Source: Fragum whitleyi
Lineage: Eukaryota > Mollusca > Bivalvia > Cardiida > Cardiidae
Length of the DNA stretch: 64,000 bases
Direction of reading: 5' to 3'
NCBI GenBank assembly: GCA_948146395.1
Contig: OX411543.1
Location: 34,987,058-35,051,057, forward strand
Below the pieces are notes generated by a model that saw nothing but the letters and a program-made list of their open reading frames with translations, made no database searches and was not told where the DNA came from. Below are positions 29,401 to 33,655 of the stretch, piece by piece. The translations under genes were made by a program, and so were the position numbers. Within the stretch, counting starts at the first letter, position 1; each line of letters opens with the position of its first letter.

Positions 29401-31757
29401 AGTGCAAGATGTGTTTGTAACAAATATTGAGGTCATATACAGCATTTGCATGAAGTTTCATGATTCTAGATCCCTTGGTTGTTGAATTAGAGTCCGGAAA
29501 CAAAAACTGAACAAAAATTTAATTTGACCTTGACCTTTGACCTATGTGACCTAAAAACAATAAGGTACTTCCTTGATTCATAAGTAACATTTACATAGAG
29601 TTTCATGATTCTAGGTCGCTTGGTTCTCGATTAAGAGTCCGGAAACGAAAATCGAACAAAAATTTACTTGACCTTTGACCTATGTCACCCCAAACCAATA
29701 AAAATTGCAGGTGCACAACTTCATATGATAGGATTAATTACCCAATTTTGTTACTCCCCTTATGGTTACTGAGTTTTGCAATTTTAAATTTTGACTACCC
29801 CCTCCCCCCCCTTTCCATAAAAAGTTCAAAATGGCATAACTCTAAAACTAATAACTGGATCAGGATGAAAATTGCAGGTGCACAACTTCATATGATGGGA
29901 AACATCCTGATAAAATTTCAGCAAAATTGATCCAAAACTGTTGGAGGAGAAGAGGACACAAAATTAGAAAAATGTACCCCCTCCTTAAAAAGTTCAAAGT
30001 GGCATAACTCTCAAATTATTGACCGGATCTGGATGAAAATTGCAGGTGCACAACTTCATATAATAGGAAACAACCTGATAAAATTTCAGCAAAATTGGTC
30101 CAAAACTGTGAGAGGAGAAGAGGACACAAAATTATGTCTATGGACGGACTGACGGACGGACAGACAGACGGACAACCTGATTCCAGTATACCCCCCCATA
30201 ACTTCGTTGTGGGGGGTATAATTAAGCTATAAGACTGATTGATTAAATGGAGGCTGGAGCACCTATCAATGGATTCCTGGCATTTCTCTCACAAGCACAA
30301 CCATCACATCCTTTCCTAGCCTCAAGCTGCTTTCTCAAATAGGTCTACGATTATAAACCAATTGGTGAGACATATAGTCGCAAAGAATGATTGCCTCTAT
30401 CGGGGATAATAAGCTTTGAGACTCCAGACAAAAATCTGACCTTTACCCCGAGTGTTACCTTGACCTATTGGATACAGAAAAAAATCCTTTAGTTGGCACA
30501 TCTACTCAATAAAGGGAACAATTTGTGAAGGCCATTCACACAACAGGAGTTACCATCCAGCCAAATTTGAATGGAGGCAAACAGACCAGAACATATGCAT
30601 CGGAAGGTCAAAGTCATATAGTAGTATAATAAACCCCTAAAAAGGCACGTTTCAAAATGGAAAAATATGGATCTATAGAAAAGTGTCAAAAATTAAGAAA
30701 AGTTTGGGAACTAAAATGTCTCCTTCAATCGCAAAGTTTTCCATCCCAGGTCACAACATTTTACTAAATGACCATGATTACACTTTTAAAAAAATCCTCA
30801 TGTCAATCCAAGGGAATAACTAGTTACTACCATTACGCACATAACCCAAGTGTATAATACAAGTAAATTCCTTTCAAAAAATGAAGTTGGTGAATGATTA
30901 ACATCGTTACTTCAGCTTATTCAAGCTGTAGTTACAATGTTTGGATTATTCACCAATGCCTAAATCATAAACAAGAGTGCCAGAATGGCCCTAAATTGCT
31001 CACCTGAAATTTATTGGAACAGTGGAACTCATCCAAGTAACTTTCTGGTAAAGTTTCATTCACATTTGCCTAATTGTTGAATAGGAAATTTTATTCCAAG
31101 ATTTTAAAGAGAGAATAGACACTGCCCACCCATTCATTACCAGGGAGCCTCAAAATCAGCCCCTCCCTGCCACGCCCATATTTGAGGGCCAATCATCCTT
31201 TGTGAACAATTTTTGAAAAGGGTCACACTAAGAACATTCTGGTTAAGTTTCATTGAAATCGGCCCAGTGATTCAGGAGTAGATGTCATTCAAAGATTTTG
31301 GGCTCAAAATAAGCCCCGCCATGCGTCGCCCATATTTATGGGCCAATCCACATTTTGTGAACAATTTTTCAAAAGGGTCACCCAAGGAACACTCTGGTAA
31401 AGTTTCATTGAATTCCGCCCAGCAGTTCAGGAGAAGAAGTTTTTCTTAATTGTTGACGACGGACAAAGGACTCAGGTTGATCCTAATAGCTCCCCTCGAG
31501 CACATTGTGCTCAGGTGAGCTAAAAGAGGGGGGGGGGGGGGGGGGGGGCAGATGAATGGCATATATTTTTTGTCACAGCCCACATATTGCCTTTACCTTA
31601 TATATTCTTTGGTGGTCACTGATTTCCGAGTGTGTATAAATTTCAAAATCCTAGTTACGCCTATGAAATCTGTAGTCTAAGTTTGTCATTATGGTTATGG
31701 GTTACTTAAATCATTACCTGCAAGACTACAAATAACCAGTAACAGTTCTTTCTTCAT
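2433..31757 (-). CDS. 5' part of EGF-like/fibronectin-III receptor gene (RPTP-like ectodomain), 8 exons
   Basis: Join (minus strand): 31757-31718, 17445-17344, 13306-13211, 12231-12085, 10887-10750, 9714-9588, 8782-8553, 2495-2433; 943 nt, 314 codons, gene open at the left edge. Every junction keeps phase with GT-AG signals. Seen: signal peptide MKKELLLVICSLAG; Thr-rich stretch; four cysteine-rich exons, including the laminin/MEGF-like CPEDTYGKNCSGTC and CSETTFGSGCRQQC; an FN3 domain (PQLEDVPTL... to about residue 292); then linker PTTSPVATTTPQPGTTF. Family knowledge: EGF repeats followed by FN3 are typical of molluscan receptor-type tyrosine phosphatases with short MEGF-like ectodomains, which sit in the plasma membrane and signal through cytoplasmic PTP domains. 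That identity is inference, because the membrane and catalytic parts are outside the window. Other EGF/FN3 receptors remain possible. No transcript evidence was available. Confidence 0.8.
3052..3162. mobile_element. 111-bp inverted-repeat MITE flanked by TTAA
   Basis: The left end AAGACATGAAGAGAGTAATC is matched by GATTACTCTCTCCATGTCTT on the right. TTAA stands outside each end (3048-3051 and 3163-3166). Related sequence is seen near 45862-46005 and 56830-56890. Confidence 0.7.
3248..3403. mobile_element. GGTAGTGGACC-type palindromic MITE
   Basis: This is an almost fully palindromic element of about 155 bp flanked by TTAA (3244-3247 and 3404-3407). The arms contain AACCAAGGTTTCCTAATGA and its inverse. 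Copies are at 6252, 13871 (interrupted), 17070, 28827, 39417 and 45700. Confidence 0.75.
3681..3750. repeat. GCTCAGCATG hairpin element, second copy
   Basis: AGCTCAGCACAGAACAGTTG, then GTAACTGCCTACATGTTTATAGACAGTTAC, then a GTAAGCC end. It is the same small hairpin family as 1380-1452, with a slightly worn right arm. Confidence 0.65.
3895..4155. repeat. Dispersed repeat, partial copy (AGCTCAGCTGTTTT family)
   Basis: A worn copy of a dispersed repeat of about 280 bp. It shares the AATGC...TTAGAGTTATCCC...TTGATA block and the ACACAGCTGAGCT end with better copies at 5826-6135, 10180-10455, 20299-20574 and 38620-38897. Confidence 0.5.
4567..5538. mobile_element. 972-bp near-palindromic element flanked by TTAA
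   Basis: The left end GGTTCATGTAAAGTGTTTGA is the inverse of the right end TCAAACACTTTACATGAACC. TTAA lies outside both ends (4563-4566 and 5539-5542). The symmetry continues inward: GGAAAAGGGTCATTTTGT against ACAAAATGACCCTTTTCC, and AGTACAGTCTAAAGT against ACTTTAGACTGTACT. Almost the whole element is therefore a foldback palindrome. It has no transposase frame. The TTAA flank suggests piggyBac-type mobilisation. Confidence 0.8.
5826..6135 (-). repeat. Dispersed repeat of the AGCTCAGCTGTTTT family
   Basis: A copy of the roughly 280-300 bp repeat, in reverse orientation relative to 20299-20574. It has the CACTGCCCATGGGTGC head, the TTACCCCACTTGATAGTCTGGATAGCTC block and the ACAAAAACAGCTGA tail. 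The 103-codon open frame across it is not conserved in other copies and is not called as a gene. Confidence 0.6.
6252..6407. mobile_element. GGTAGTG-type palindromic MITE
   Basis: TTAA flanks at 6248-6251 and 6408-6411. The arms GGTAGTGTACATATAATA and CAGGTCCACTACC surround a palindromic core. It is the second copy of the family seen at 3248-3403. Confidence 0.75.
6610..7052. mobile_element. Inverted-repeat element with GAGCCTGTGCGTGACATTT end
   Basis: The left end GAGCCTGTGCGTGACATTTTCAACAATTT is mirrored near 7022-7052 by TTGTTGGAAGTGTCATGCATAGG. The same ends occur at 37689-37928. A near relative of this end forms the tandem array at 12340-12775. The exact boundaries are approximate. Confidence 0.5.
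7053..8270. other. Intronic stretch, nothing recognised
   Basis: AT-rich intron sequence of the minus-strand receptor gene between exons 7 and 8. I saw no conserved coding sequence, structural RNA or clear inverted repeat. The short open frames have no recognisable domain. Confidence 0.5.
8271..8487. mobile_element. CCCTTTCC-type MITE, TTGA flanks
   Basis: A 217-bp element from CCCTTTCC to AAGGG with the same tetranucleotide, TTGA, on both sides, a variant of the usual TTAA. It contains the palindromic core typical of the family (AAAATATTGTGAAAACAGAAG...TTCTCCTCCCACAATAT). Other copies are at 13970, 41884 and 44974. Confidence 0.65.
8553..8782 (-). CDS. Receptor exon 7: second half of FN3 domain
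   Basis: A 230-nt exon with acceptor GGTTACAG and donor GTGAGT. The junction codon GA|G gives Glu, then LQSSFYTDIPASRTPYEDVT. Further on, TTYSVELNGLVPFALYSFRV carries the FN3 signature Tyr and Leu/Pro spacing of strands E and F, followed by VNVRQRDG. It ends in phase 1 at TESACI. The open frame runs without a stop across the whole exon. Confidence 0.85.
8834..9060. mobile_element. CCCTTGTCATGCTGAA-type MITE, worn
   Basis: TTAA at 8830-8833 is followed by CCTTTGTCATGCCGAACCTTG and the internal hairpin around GCACAAATGTGC. The right end is degraded (TTTAGCATGGGTTAG). It lies 51 bp upstream of the acceptor side of receptor exon 7, inside the intron. Confidence 0.65.
9588..9714 (-). CDS. Receptor exon 6: first half of FN3 domain
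   Basis: A 127-nt exon with acceptor TTTAAG and donor GTAAGT. It encodes ELPQLEDVPTLTNKTCGGVV followed by VNWLGWRAG and IARYE. The Pro at the start and the NW...W pattern mark FN3 strands A-C, as in molluscan RPTP ectodomains. It enters in phase 1 and leaves in phase 2, so it must be spliced to exon 7. Confidence 0.85.
10180..10455 (-). repeat. Dispersed repeat of the AGCTCAGCTGTTTT family
   Basis: It contains TTCAGCTGCAGGTATTGGATAATGC, AACTCTAACAAAAATGCCTTCAGAGTAACC and TTGATAGTCTGGCCAGCTC, matching 5826-6135. The overlapping open frames on both strands (up to 136 codons) come from this repeat and the MITE to its right, not from a gene. Confidence 0.55.
10473..10714. mobile_element. CCCTTGTCATGCTGAA-type MITE
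   Basis: TTAA at 10469-10472, then CCTTTATCATGCTGAACCCAG. The element ends TTATTCAGCATGACAATG. It carries the usual TATTCCTGCTTTGGCAGGA block and a GCACATATGTG hairpin. It sits 36 bp from the donor of receptor exon 5. Confidence 0.7.
10750..10887 (-). CDS. Receptor exon 5: EGF-like (MEGF-type) repeat
   Basis: A 138-nt exon with acceptor TTACACAG and donor GTAAAT. It encodes CSETTFGSGCRQQCHCPPND, then TCSPINGLC, SSGTCAVGWSSAGCQN. The Cys spacing matches the laminin/MEGF-type EGF repeat. Phase 1 at both ends makes it a cassette exon. Two damaged copies lie just upstream in the same intron (10971-11040 and 11462-11571). Confidence 0.85.
10971..11040 (-). pseudogene. Truncated copy of receptor exon 5
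   Basis: Nearly identical to the 5' half of exon 5 together with its upstream intron (GGACAATGACATTGTTGTCT onward, including the TTACACAG acceptor). The second half of the exon is missing and is replaced by unrelated sequence with an early stop. The close identity suggests a recent duplication or gene conversion. The copy keeps an acceptor but no donor. Confidence 0.8.
11297..11428. repeat. Long hairpin centred near 11365
   Basis: GTAAGATCGATGAATATTTC and GAACAACAAAAGC on the left are mirrored by GCTTTTGTTGTTC and AAATATAAATCGATCTTAC on the right, around the inner inverted pair TTTTCACTCGTGGC / GCCACTCGTGAAAA. It looks like a small palindromic transposon. There is no coding capacity. Confidence 0.65.
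11462..11571 (-). pseudogene. Older decayed copy of receptor exon 5
   Basis: The minus strand reads TTTACACAG followed by CTTGCAGTGAGACATGATAT and continues with recognisable matches to most of exon 5. An early TGA and indels break the EGF frame. It is more diverged than 10971-11040, so exon 5 has been copied at least twice at different times. Confidence 0.7.
12085..12231 (-). CDS. Receptor exon 4: EGF-like (MEGF-type) repeat
   Basis: A 147-nt exon, acceptor ATTTCAG, donor GTAAGT. It encodes ACPEDTYGKNCSGTCRCLFG, then PDDCNQQTGDCESKLCAKGW. YGxxC with the C-x-C pair is the standard MEGF/scavenger-receptor EGF signature. Phase 1 at both ends. Confidence 0.88.
12340..12775. repeat. About 57-bp tandem repeat, 7 units
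   Basis: ATGCACAGG-type landmarks fall at 12423, 12480, 12535, 12592, 12649 and 12703, a spacing of 54-57 bp. The unit (GATATGAAATTGTTGGAAAT + GCCATGCACAGGCTGATTGG) matches the terminal repeat of the MITEs at 6610-7052 and 37689-37928, so the array seems to have grown from a transposon end. Confidence 0.75.
13211..13306 (-). CDS. Receptor exon 3: furin-like cysteine-rich unit
   Basis: A 96-nt exon with acceptor ATTTCAG and donor GTATGT. It encodes CSPACNGCTGPASTDCKECK, then LGYQNITGNCL. The CxxCxxC...CxxC pattern resembles one furin-like or growth-factor-receptor cysteine repeat. NIT is a potential N-glycosylation site. Phase 1 at both ends. Confidence 0.85.
13380..13615. repeat. Microsatellite-coupled dispersed repeat
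   Basis: It has a TGACCTTGACAGATGACC-type body, GACAGACAGACAGACC and GACGGACAGACAA arrays, and a tail near GCAGGGGCATGAAAAT. It is similar in layout to 22500-22975. Boundaries are approximate. Confidence 0.5.
13871..14220. mobile_element. GGTAGTGGACC-type MITE split by a second MITE
   Basis: The left arm (TTAA at 13867-13870, then GGTTAGTGGACCTGTAATAG) runs to CTCAG, where a 215-bp element (13970-14184) interrupts it. It resumes at CATTGTAAAAGACCATGAG. The intact copy at 17070-17220 shows the uninterrupted sequence CTCGGTTAACATTGTG. The right arm is truncated after GAGTTCC. Confidence 0.75.
13970..14184. mobile_element. CCCTTT-type MITE nested at a TTAA site
   Basis: The element begins CCCTTTGCTG and ends CAGGAAAGGG, with TTAA on both sides (13966-13969 and 14185-14188). 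A single TTAA is present at the same point in the uninterrupted host family, so the duplication is read directly. The core is a palindrome (ACATTGTGAAAAAAGAAG...CTTCTTTTTCCACACT). Confidence 0.85.
14500..14698 (-). repeat. Dispersed repeat, partial copy (AGCTCAGCTGTTTT family)
   Basis: AACAAGAGCACTGCCTACGG, then GAGTTATCCCCCTTGATAAC and CTTCCAGTAGAAAGATATG match the family at 5826-6135. It is truncated on the right where the next MITE begins. Confidence 0.55.
14699..14952. mobile_element. GGGACCATCTGGG-type MITE
   Basis: The left end GTGACCCGTCCCACT...AGACCATCTGGGTAGTGCG is mirrored by CTAGATGGTCCCTTT...TGACAGGTCACAT. It is the best-preserved pair of ends in this family. Confidence 0.8.
15232..16560. 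repeat. 156-bp tandem repeat, 7 full units plus partial
   Basis: CACTGCAC-type landmarks fall at 15305, 15461, 15617, 15773, 15929, 16085, 16241 and 16397, exactly 156 bp apart each time. Units share GGCAATAACTCAAAAAATAG, GTTTCATGATCCTAGCTATT and GGACAAGATTCTAGTATGAA. The array ends in a unique GC-richer tail (GACACCCGGACGCGGGACAC). Because 156 is divisible by three, open frames of 84 codons recur, but they are a period artefact. Confidence 0.92.
16902..17000. repeat. Hairpin with TCCTACTTTGCA arms
   Basis: ATTTGTAAACATTTAAA and GGTATCCTACTTTGCAT are followed, after a CATTTTAATG spacer, by ATGCAAAGTAGGAAACC and TTTAATGTTTACAGAAT. It is probably a small palindromic transposon. Confidence 0.6.
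17070..17220. mobile_element. GGTAGTGGACCCG palindromic MITE, intact
   Basis: A 151-bp element from GGTAGTGGACCCGTAATAGT to ACTATTACGGGTCCACTACC, perfectly inverted, with TTAA on both sides (17066-17069 and 17221-17224). It is the reference copy for this family. It lies 123 bp from receptor exon 2. Confidence 0.88.
17344..17445 (-). CDS. Receptor exon 2: Thr-rich start and first Cys-rich unit
   Basis: A 102-nt exon, acceptor ATATTTCAG, donor GTACAT. It encodes GVFASTTPASTGCTNTSCGA, then QNYCEDFSGTAICR. The C...C...C...C pattern looks like part of an EGF-like fold. It joins exon 1 through a Gly codon (G|GT). Phase 1 at both ends. Its 5' end is the source of the 82-bp tandem array on its upstream side. 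Confidence 0.85.
17446..17850 (-). repeat. 82-bp tandem copies of the exon 2 acceptor region
   Basis: TATTGGCTGGTGTTGTACT recurs at 17493, 17575, 17657, 17739 and 17822, spaced 82-83 bp. Each unit corresponds to the first about 40 nt of exon 2 plus the flanking intron up to the next copy. On the minus strand each retains a pyrimidine/AG-like acceptor (GCTGTTTTAG) followed by the STTPA-coding segment, but none has the rest of the exon or a donor. Confidence 0.85.
17961..18102. repeat. Hairpin with TGCAGAACCAGTCTATATTT arms
   Basis: TGATCGTGTACAATACTGA and GTACCCTGCAGAACCAGTCT on the left are mirrored by AGACTGGTTTTGCAGGGTAC and TCAGTATTGTACTCGATCA on the right. It is a palindrome of about 140 bp with few mismatches, most likely a MITE. 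Confidence 0.75.
19130..19275. repeat. GTCCGTCC microsatellite-coupled element
   Basis: It runs from TGCCCCCGATAGGGAGGCAT through a (GTCCGTCC)n array to GTCGGGGGCATTGTCATCTT and CTCTTGTT. The ends TGCCCCCGA and TCGGGGGCA are inverted. It is a compact version of the bivalve microsatellite-coupled repeats. Confidence 0.65.
19340..19930. repeat. Dispersed repeat with about 165-bp internal units
   Basis: ATCAAGACCCTGGGTTCATA-type starts recur near 19365, 19527 and 19702. Each is followed by the CACCTGGGCCCAACCC block and a TTCTTCTCTGAAA block. It ends with the tail GAGCGATCTAGGACCATCAT and GGTCCTCTTGTT, which is shared with 27438-27905. Confidence 0.6.
20299..20574 (+). repeat. Dispersed AGCTCAGCTGTTTT repeat
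   Basis: The copy starts TTTAGCTCAGCTGTTTTTAG and ends TGTAGGCAGTGCTCTTGTTT, with TTGAAGATATCTTCATGAAA and CTAGACTATCAAGGGTAAAA inside. It is one of the clearest full-length copies; 38620-38897 is in the same orientation. Confidence 0.65.
20776..21392 (+). mobile_element. GCCGGAGGCGGACGTATATTGG element
   Basis: It starts GCCGGAGGCGGACGTATATT with a short TCCGTCTGTCCATCTG microsatellite, has internal units around CAACTCCTCCTAAGTTTCTG, and ends TGGCACTCTTGTT. It is homologous to 59861-62275. It carries the uninterrupted GCCCCCTTAAAATTTAGTCT site that is split by a 1293-bp insertion in that copy. Confidence 0.75.
22500..22975. repeat. Dispersed repeat with TGACCTTGACAAATGACC and GACAGACAGAC
   Basis: TGACCTTGACAAATGACCTT units are followed by GGCAGACAGACAAATTC, GGACAGACAGACTGACACC and a GCAGGTGCATAAAAATG tail. 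The layout matches 13380-13615. The boundaries are not sharp. Confidence 0.45.
23493..24894. other. Intronic stretch, one inverted repeat, otherwise nothing recognised
   Basis: AT-rich intron of the receptor gene. Around 23860-23975 the motif GTACAATATAG recurs in both orientations (TCATTGTACAATATAGC; CTCGTTGTACAATATGGG), suggesting a small palindromic element. The overlapping open frames of 100 and 125 codons on opposite strands show no domain and follow this repeat. Confidence 0.45.
24895..25432 (+). pseudogene. 3' end of a non-LTR retrotransposon (reverse transcriptase C-terminus)
   Basis: An open frame from about 24897 to 25220 reads TTQLGWRSLEQRRNDSRLCL, then FYKIIHGYVAI, later YKYSFYPLAIVQWNRLPSKV, then FESFKRAV. 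These are the conserved C-terminal tail motifs of LINE-type reverse transcriptases (LGW..L..RR, YKYSFFPR.I..WN.LP), found just before the 3' UTR. The catalytic RT domain is absent, so this is a 5'-truncated copy. The 3' UTR has GCACGTAATCCCCACGAGGA and ends in a TAGATAGAGATAGATAGAAA tail, a typical LINE 3' microsatellite. The clade was not determined. Confidence 0.8.
25433..26711. other. Intronic stretch, nothing recognised
   Basis: AT-rich intron. Short blocks such as TGACCTTGACTTTAATATCA resemble the microsatellite-coupled repeats, but no boundaries, hairpins or coding signals could be supported. Confidence 0.4.
26720..28668. mobile_element. 1949-bp foldback transposon with 8-bp target duplication
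   Basis: Long inverted arms of about 718 bp (26720-27437 and 27949-28668) flank a loop of about 510 bp. The ends ATGGCGTGTAATCGGTTGCA and TGCAACCGATTACACGCGAT are inverse with one mismatch. The direct repeat ACCTCTAT lies immediately outside both (26712-26719 and 28669-28676). The outer half of each arm is an AT-rich array of about 20-bp units (ATTTATTCAATAA / TTCTATAAT variants). The inner half is complex sequence (GGAAGTGGCTAGCCATAGAC). Subrepeated long arms are the hallmark of foldback elements. The 8-bp duplication fits hAT- or P-like integration (inference). The loop carries a microsatellite-type repeat and no transposase. Confidence 0.9.
27438..27905 (+). repeat. Dispersed repeat in the foldback loop
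   Basis: It runs from GTGAGCTTTTGTGATCAAAT to TGGTCCTCCTGTT with two related units around GGCCCAATCTTCATGAAACTTG and GGCCCAATTTTCATAAAATTTG. The tail GTGAGCGATATATGACCATT matches the tail of 19340-19930. It may have been captured or inserted within the foldback element. Confidence 0.6.
28827..28983. mobile_element. GGTAGTGGACC palindromic MITE
   Basis: Flanked by TTAA (28823-28826 and 28984-28987). The arms GGTAGTGGACCTGTAATAGT and ACTGTTACGGGTCAACTACC surround the usual AACCAAGG core. Confidence 0.8.
29333..30222 (-). mobile_element. GGGGGTATA-ended microsatellite-coupled element
   Basis: Reading on the plus strand, it opens with AACTAGAACTGTCGCAGAGC and TTATACCCCCCACC and ends with a GACGGACGGACAGACAGACG array and TTGTGGGGGGTATAATT. 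The element at 52208-52926 has the same ends in the opposite orientation. Internal units are built around GAGTCCGGAAACAAAAA and AAAATTGCAGGTGCACAACT. Confidence 0.75.
30972..31524 (-). repeat. CTCACCTGAA...TTCAGGTGAGC dispersed repeat
   Basis: It runs from ACAAGAGTGCCAGAATGGCC and TTGCTCACCTGAAA to GAGCACATTGTGCTCAGGTG AGCTAAAA. The internal units (AAGTTTCATTGAAATCGGCC CAGTGATTCAGGAG) repeat about three times. A 21-nt G run follows at 31528-31548. Confidence 0.65.
31718..31757 (-). CDS. Receptor exon 1: start codon and signal peptide
   Basis: The ATG at 31757 opens MKKELLLVICSLA, a short basic start followed by a hydrophobic core, then the first base of a Gly codon and donor GTAATG. An in-frame TGA nine bases upstream rules out an earlier in-frame start in this exon. 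The exon joins exon 2 across a 14.3-kb intron filled with transposons. The small size and long intron make this the least certain exon, but the phase and the signal-peptide character both fit. Confidence 0.65.
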
Positions 31758-32679
31758 ATCCACTCATCATCCAGTAACAATCTATCCTTCAAAATGTTGA
31801 AACTTCCACAGGATCACAAGGTGTGATAAATTGTCTAATACTTCAAAAAGCCTCTCATGTCCTTCAACCACAAATATTTTGTTTACGTAAGGCGTTTATG
31901 GTGTTCATAAACCTATAATCCTATTTGCAAGTGTTTTATGTCTGTTTTTCCATGTAAAGTAGATAAATAATCTATAAATAATCTGTACAGACACAAGGAA
32001 AAAAATATTGTACCAATAACATATTTTTGATTCACTAATTATGTTACAGTAATTAAGTAAAATGGTTGTCCAAGAATAACTTGTGTAGCTTTCCACCACC
32101 ACCCCCTCAAATATGTTACCCATTTTCTTGCTGAATTTTGATTTGTTTCAAATGCAGGGAAAAATGGCAGTGCTTAGTGTTTAAATTCTTTGCAGTTTTG
32201 AAAAATAAATGCCTTTCAATACTAAAATTTGCAATTACCAAATGTAAAACATTGTAGAAAAGAAGAAATTGCTTGACAACAATGTTTTCCTTGCATTTCA
32301 TCCCTTAAATTGCTGAAATTCATATACAGTTTTCATGTAGGACCTGTTTTTATCAGGAAGGACTTGTAATACTTTGGGCTGACAGGTCCTTCAGGCCAGA
32401 GGCAAAAAGAAGTTAATGTCAAGCCCTAAAATGAATTGCAAATTTTTGAGACACCTCATTAAGTCTTGCTAATTTTTTCCCATTAAAAATGAAAAAGAAA
32501 TCAGGCTGTCTGGGCAAAGGTCAACTTCCCATCCTTTCAGACTGTTCTATGCAAAGTCTGCACTGTCTTCCAATGATTTGTGTCCAGCAGGAATATGCCA
32601 TAAGCAGCATGTCAGTAAAAGGTTCAAGAGCTTAACCTACATGAACATACATTTCAAAAGGCTGTTCTACTTTTGTTTG

Positions 32680-33655
32680 AGAACAACTGTAAACAAGAGG
32701 TGAAAGAGGTTCTTTATTGCTCCACTGGCTTTAGTTTAAGTTTATACTAATTTATTTTAGTCGATTGCGACAAAAGGTTAAGCTTATAGAATCGCTCTCG
32801 AACGCTCAATCCTGATGTTTTCACGTCCCCAAGAGAGAGGCAGTGGTTTAAACCCACTGCTACCCATTTTTACAGCTGGGTGAACTGGGGCTGGCTATTA
32901 AGTGTTTTGCCCACAAACACACCCCCGTGACAGTGGGGCTCAAACCACGGACCTCCAGGTCACGGGTCGTGTGCATTTACCACTAGGCCACCAAGGCAGT
33001 CAAACTGGCTTTAACATCTCCAGACTTTCATTAAACAAATCTAACTTTGACTGAAAACAACATCATGCCAAGATTAATTGAGTTTGGCTCTATGGATTGG
33101 GCGGAAAAGATTTTAAGATTTGAAAGTAAAAATAAGCCCTGCCCTGCCATGCCCTCATTTAGGGGTCAATTAAAAGTTTCTTTACAATTTAAGTATAGGG
33201 TCACCCAAGGAACATCCATGCCAAGTTTCATGAAAATCAGCCCAATCATTTGGGAGAAGATTTTTAAAGATTTTAAAGAGAAAATAAAATGAAATTAAGC
33301 CTAGTCCTACCATGACTACATTTAGAGGTGAATCAAAATTTCTTTAACAATCATCAAAGGAGCATCCATGCCAAGTTTGGTTGGTTTAGAAGGAGAAGAT
33401 TTTAAAGTTTAAAAGTGAAAATAAGCACCGCCCTGCCATGCCCATATTTAGGGGGAAATCAAAATTTCTTTAAAATTTCAAGAAGAGGGCTACCCAAGAA
33501 ATATTTCTATCAAGTTTTGTTAAAATCCACCCATTAGTTCAGGAGGAGTAGATGTTTACACACAGATACACACACTGAAGGACAGACGCACAACAGTCAC
33601 ACCGCTACCATGGGGCCATGACAATTGTTGCTGGCCTTTGGCCATAGGAGCTTAA
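32680..33655 (-). repeat. Dispersed GCTCCACTGGC...GGCCATAGGAGCTTAAA repeat split by a SINE
   Basis: Units such as CCATGCCAAGTTTCATGAAA and CAGCCCAATCATTTGGGAGA recur, and the right end is GCTGGCCTTTGGCCATAGGA GCTT. It is related to 40595-41650 and 48622-49458, which start with TTAGCTCCATTGGC and TTAGCTCCACTGGCC in the other orientation. A SINE interrupts it at 32734-33003. The 81-codon frame here is not a gene. Confidence 0.6.
32734..33003 (-). mobile_element. tRNA-derived SINE with 10-bp target duplication
   Basis: On the minus strand the head reads TGGTGGCCTAGTGGTAAATG (A box, plus-strand 32971-32993) and then GTGGTTTGAGCCCC (B box, 32935-32948), the internal RNA polymerase III promoter of a tRNA. 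A non-tRNA body follows (CAGCTGTAAAAATGGGTAGC and onward) and an A/T-rich tail. The direct repeat ACTGGCTTTA lies on both sides (32724-32733 and 33004-33013), marking insertion into the dispersed repeat. SINEs are mobilised by LINE enzymes. This copy is 270 bp. Confidence 0.85.
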
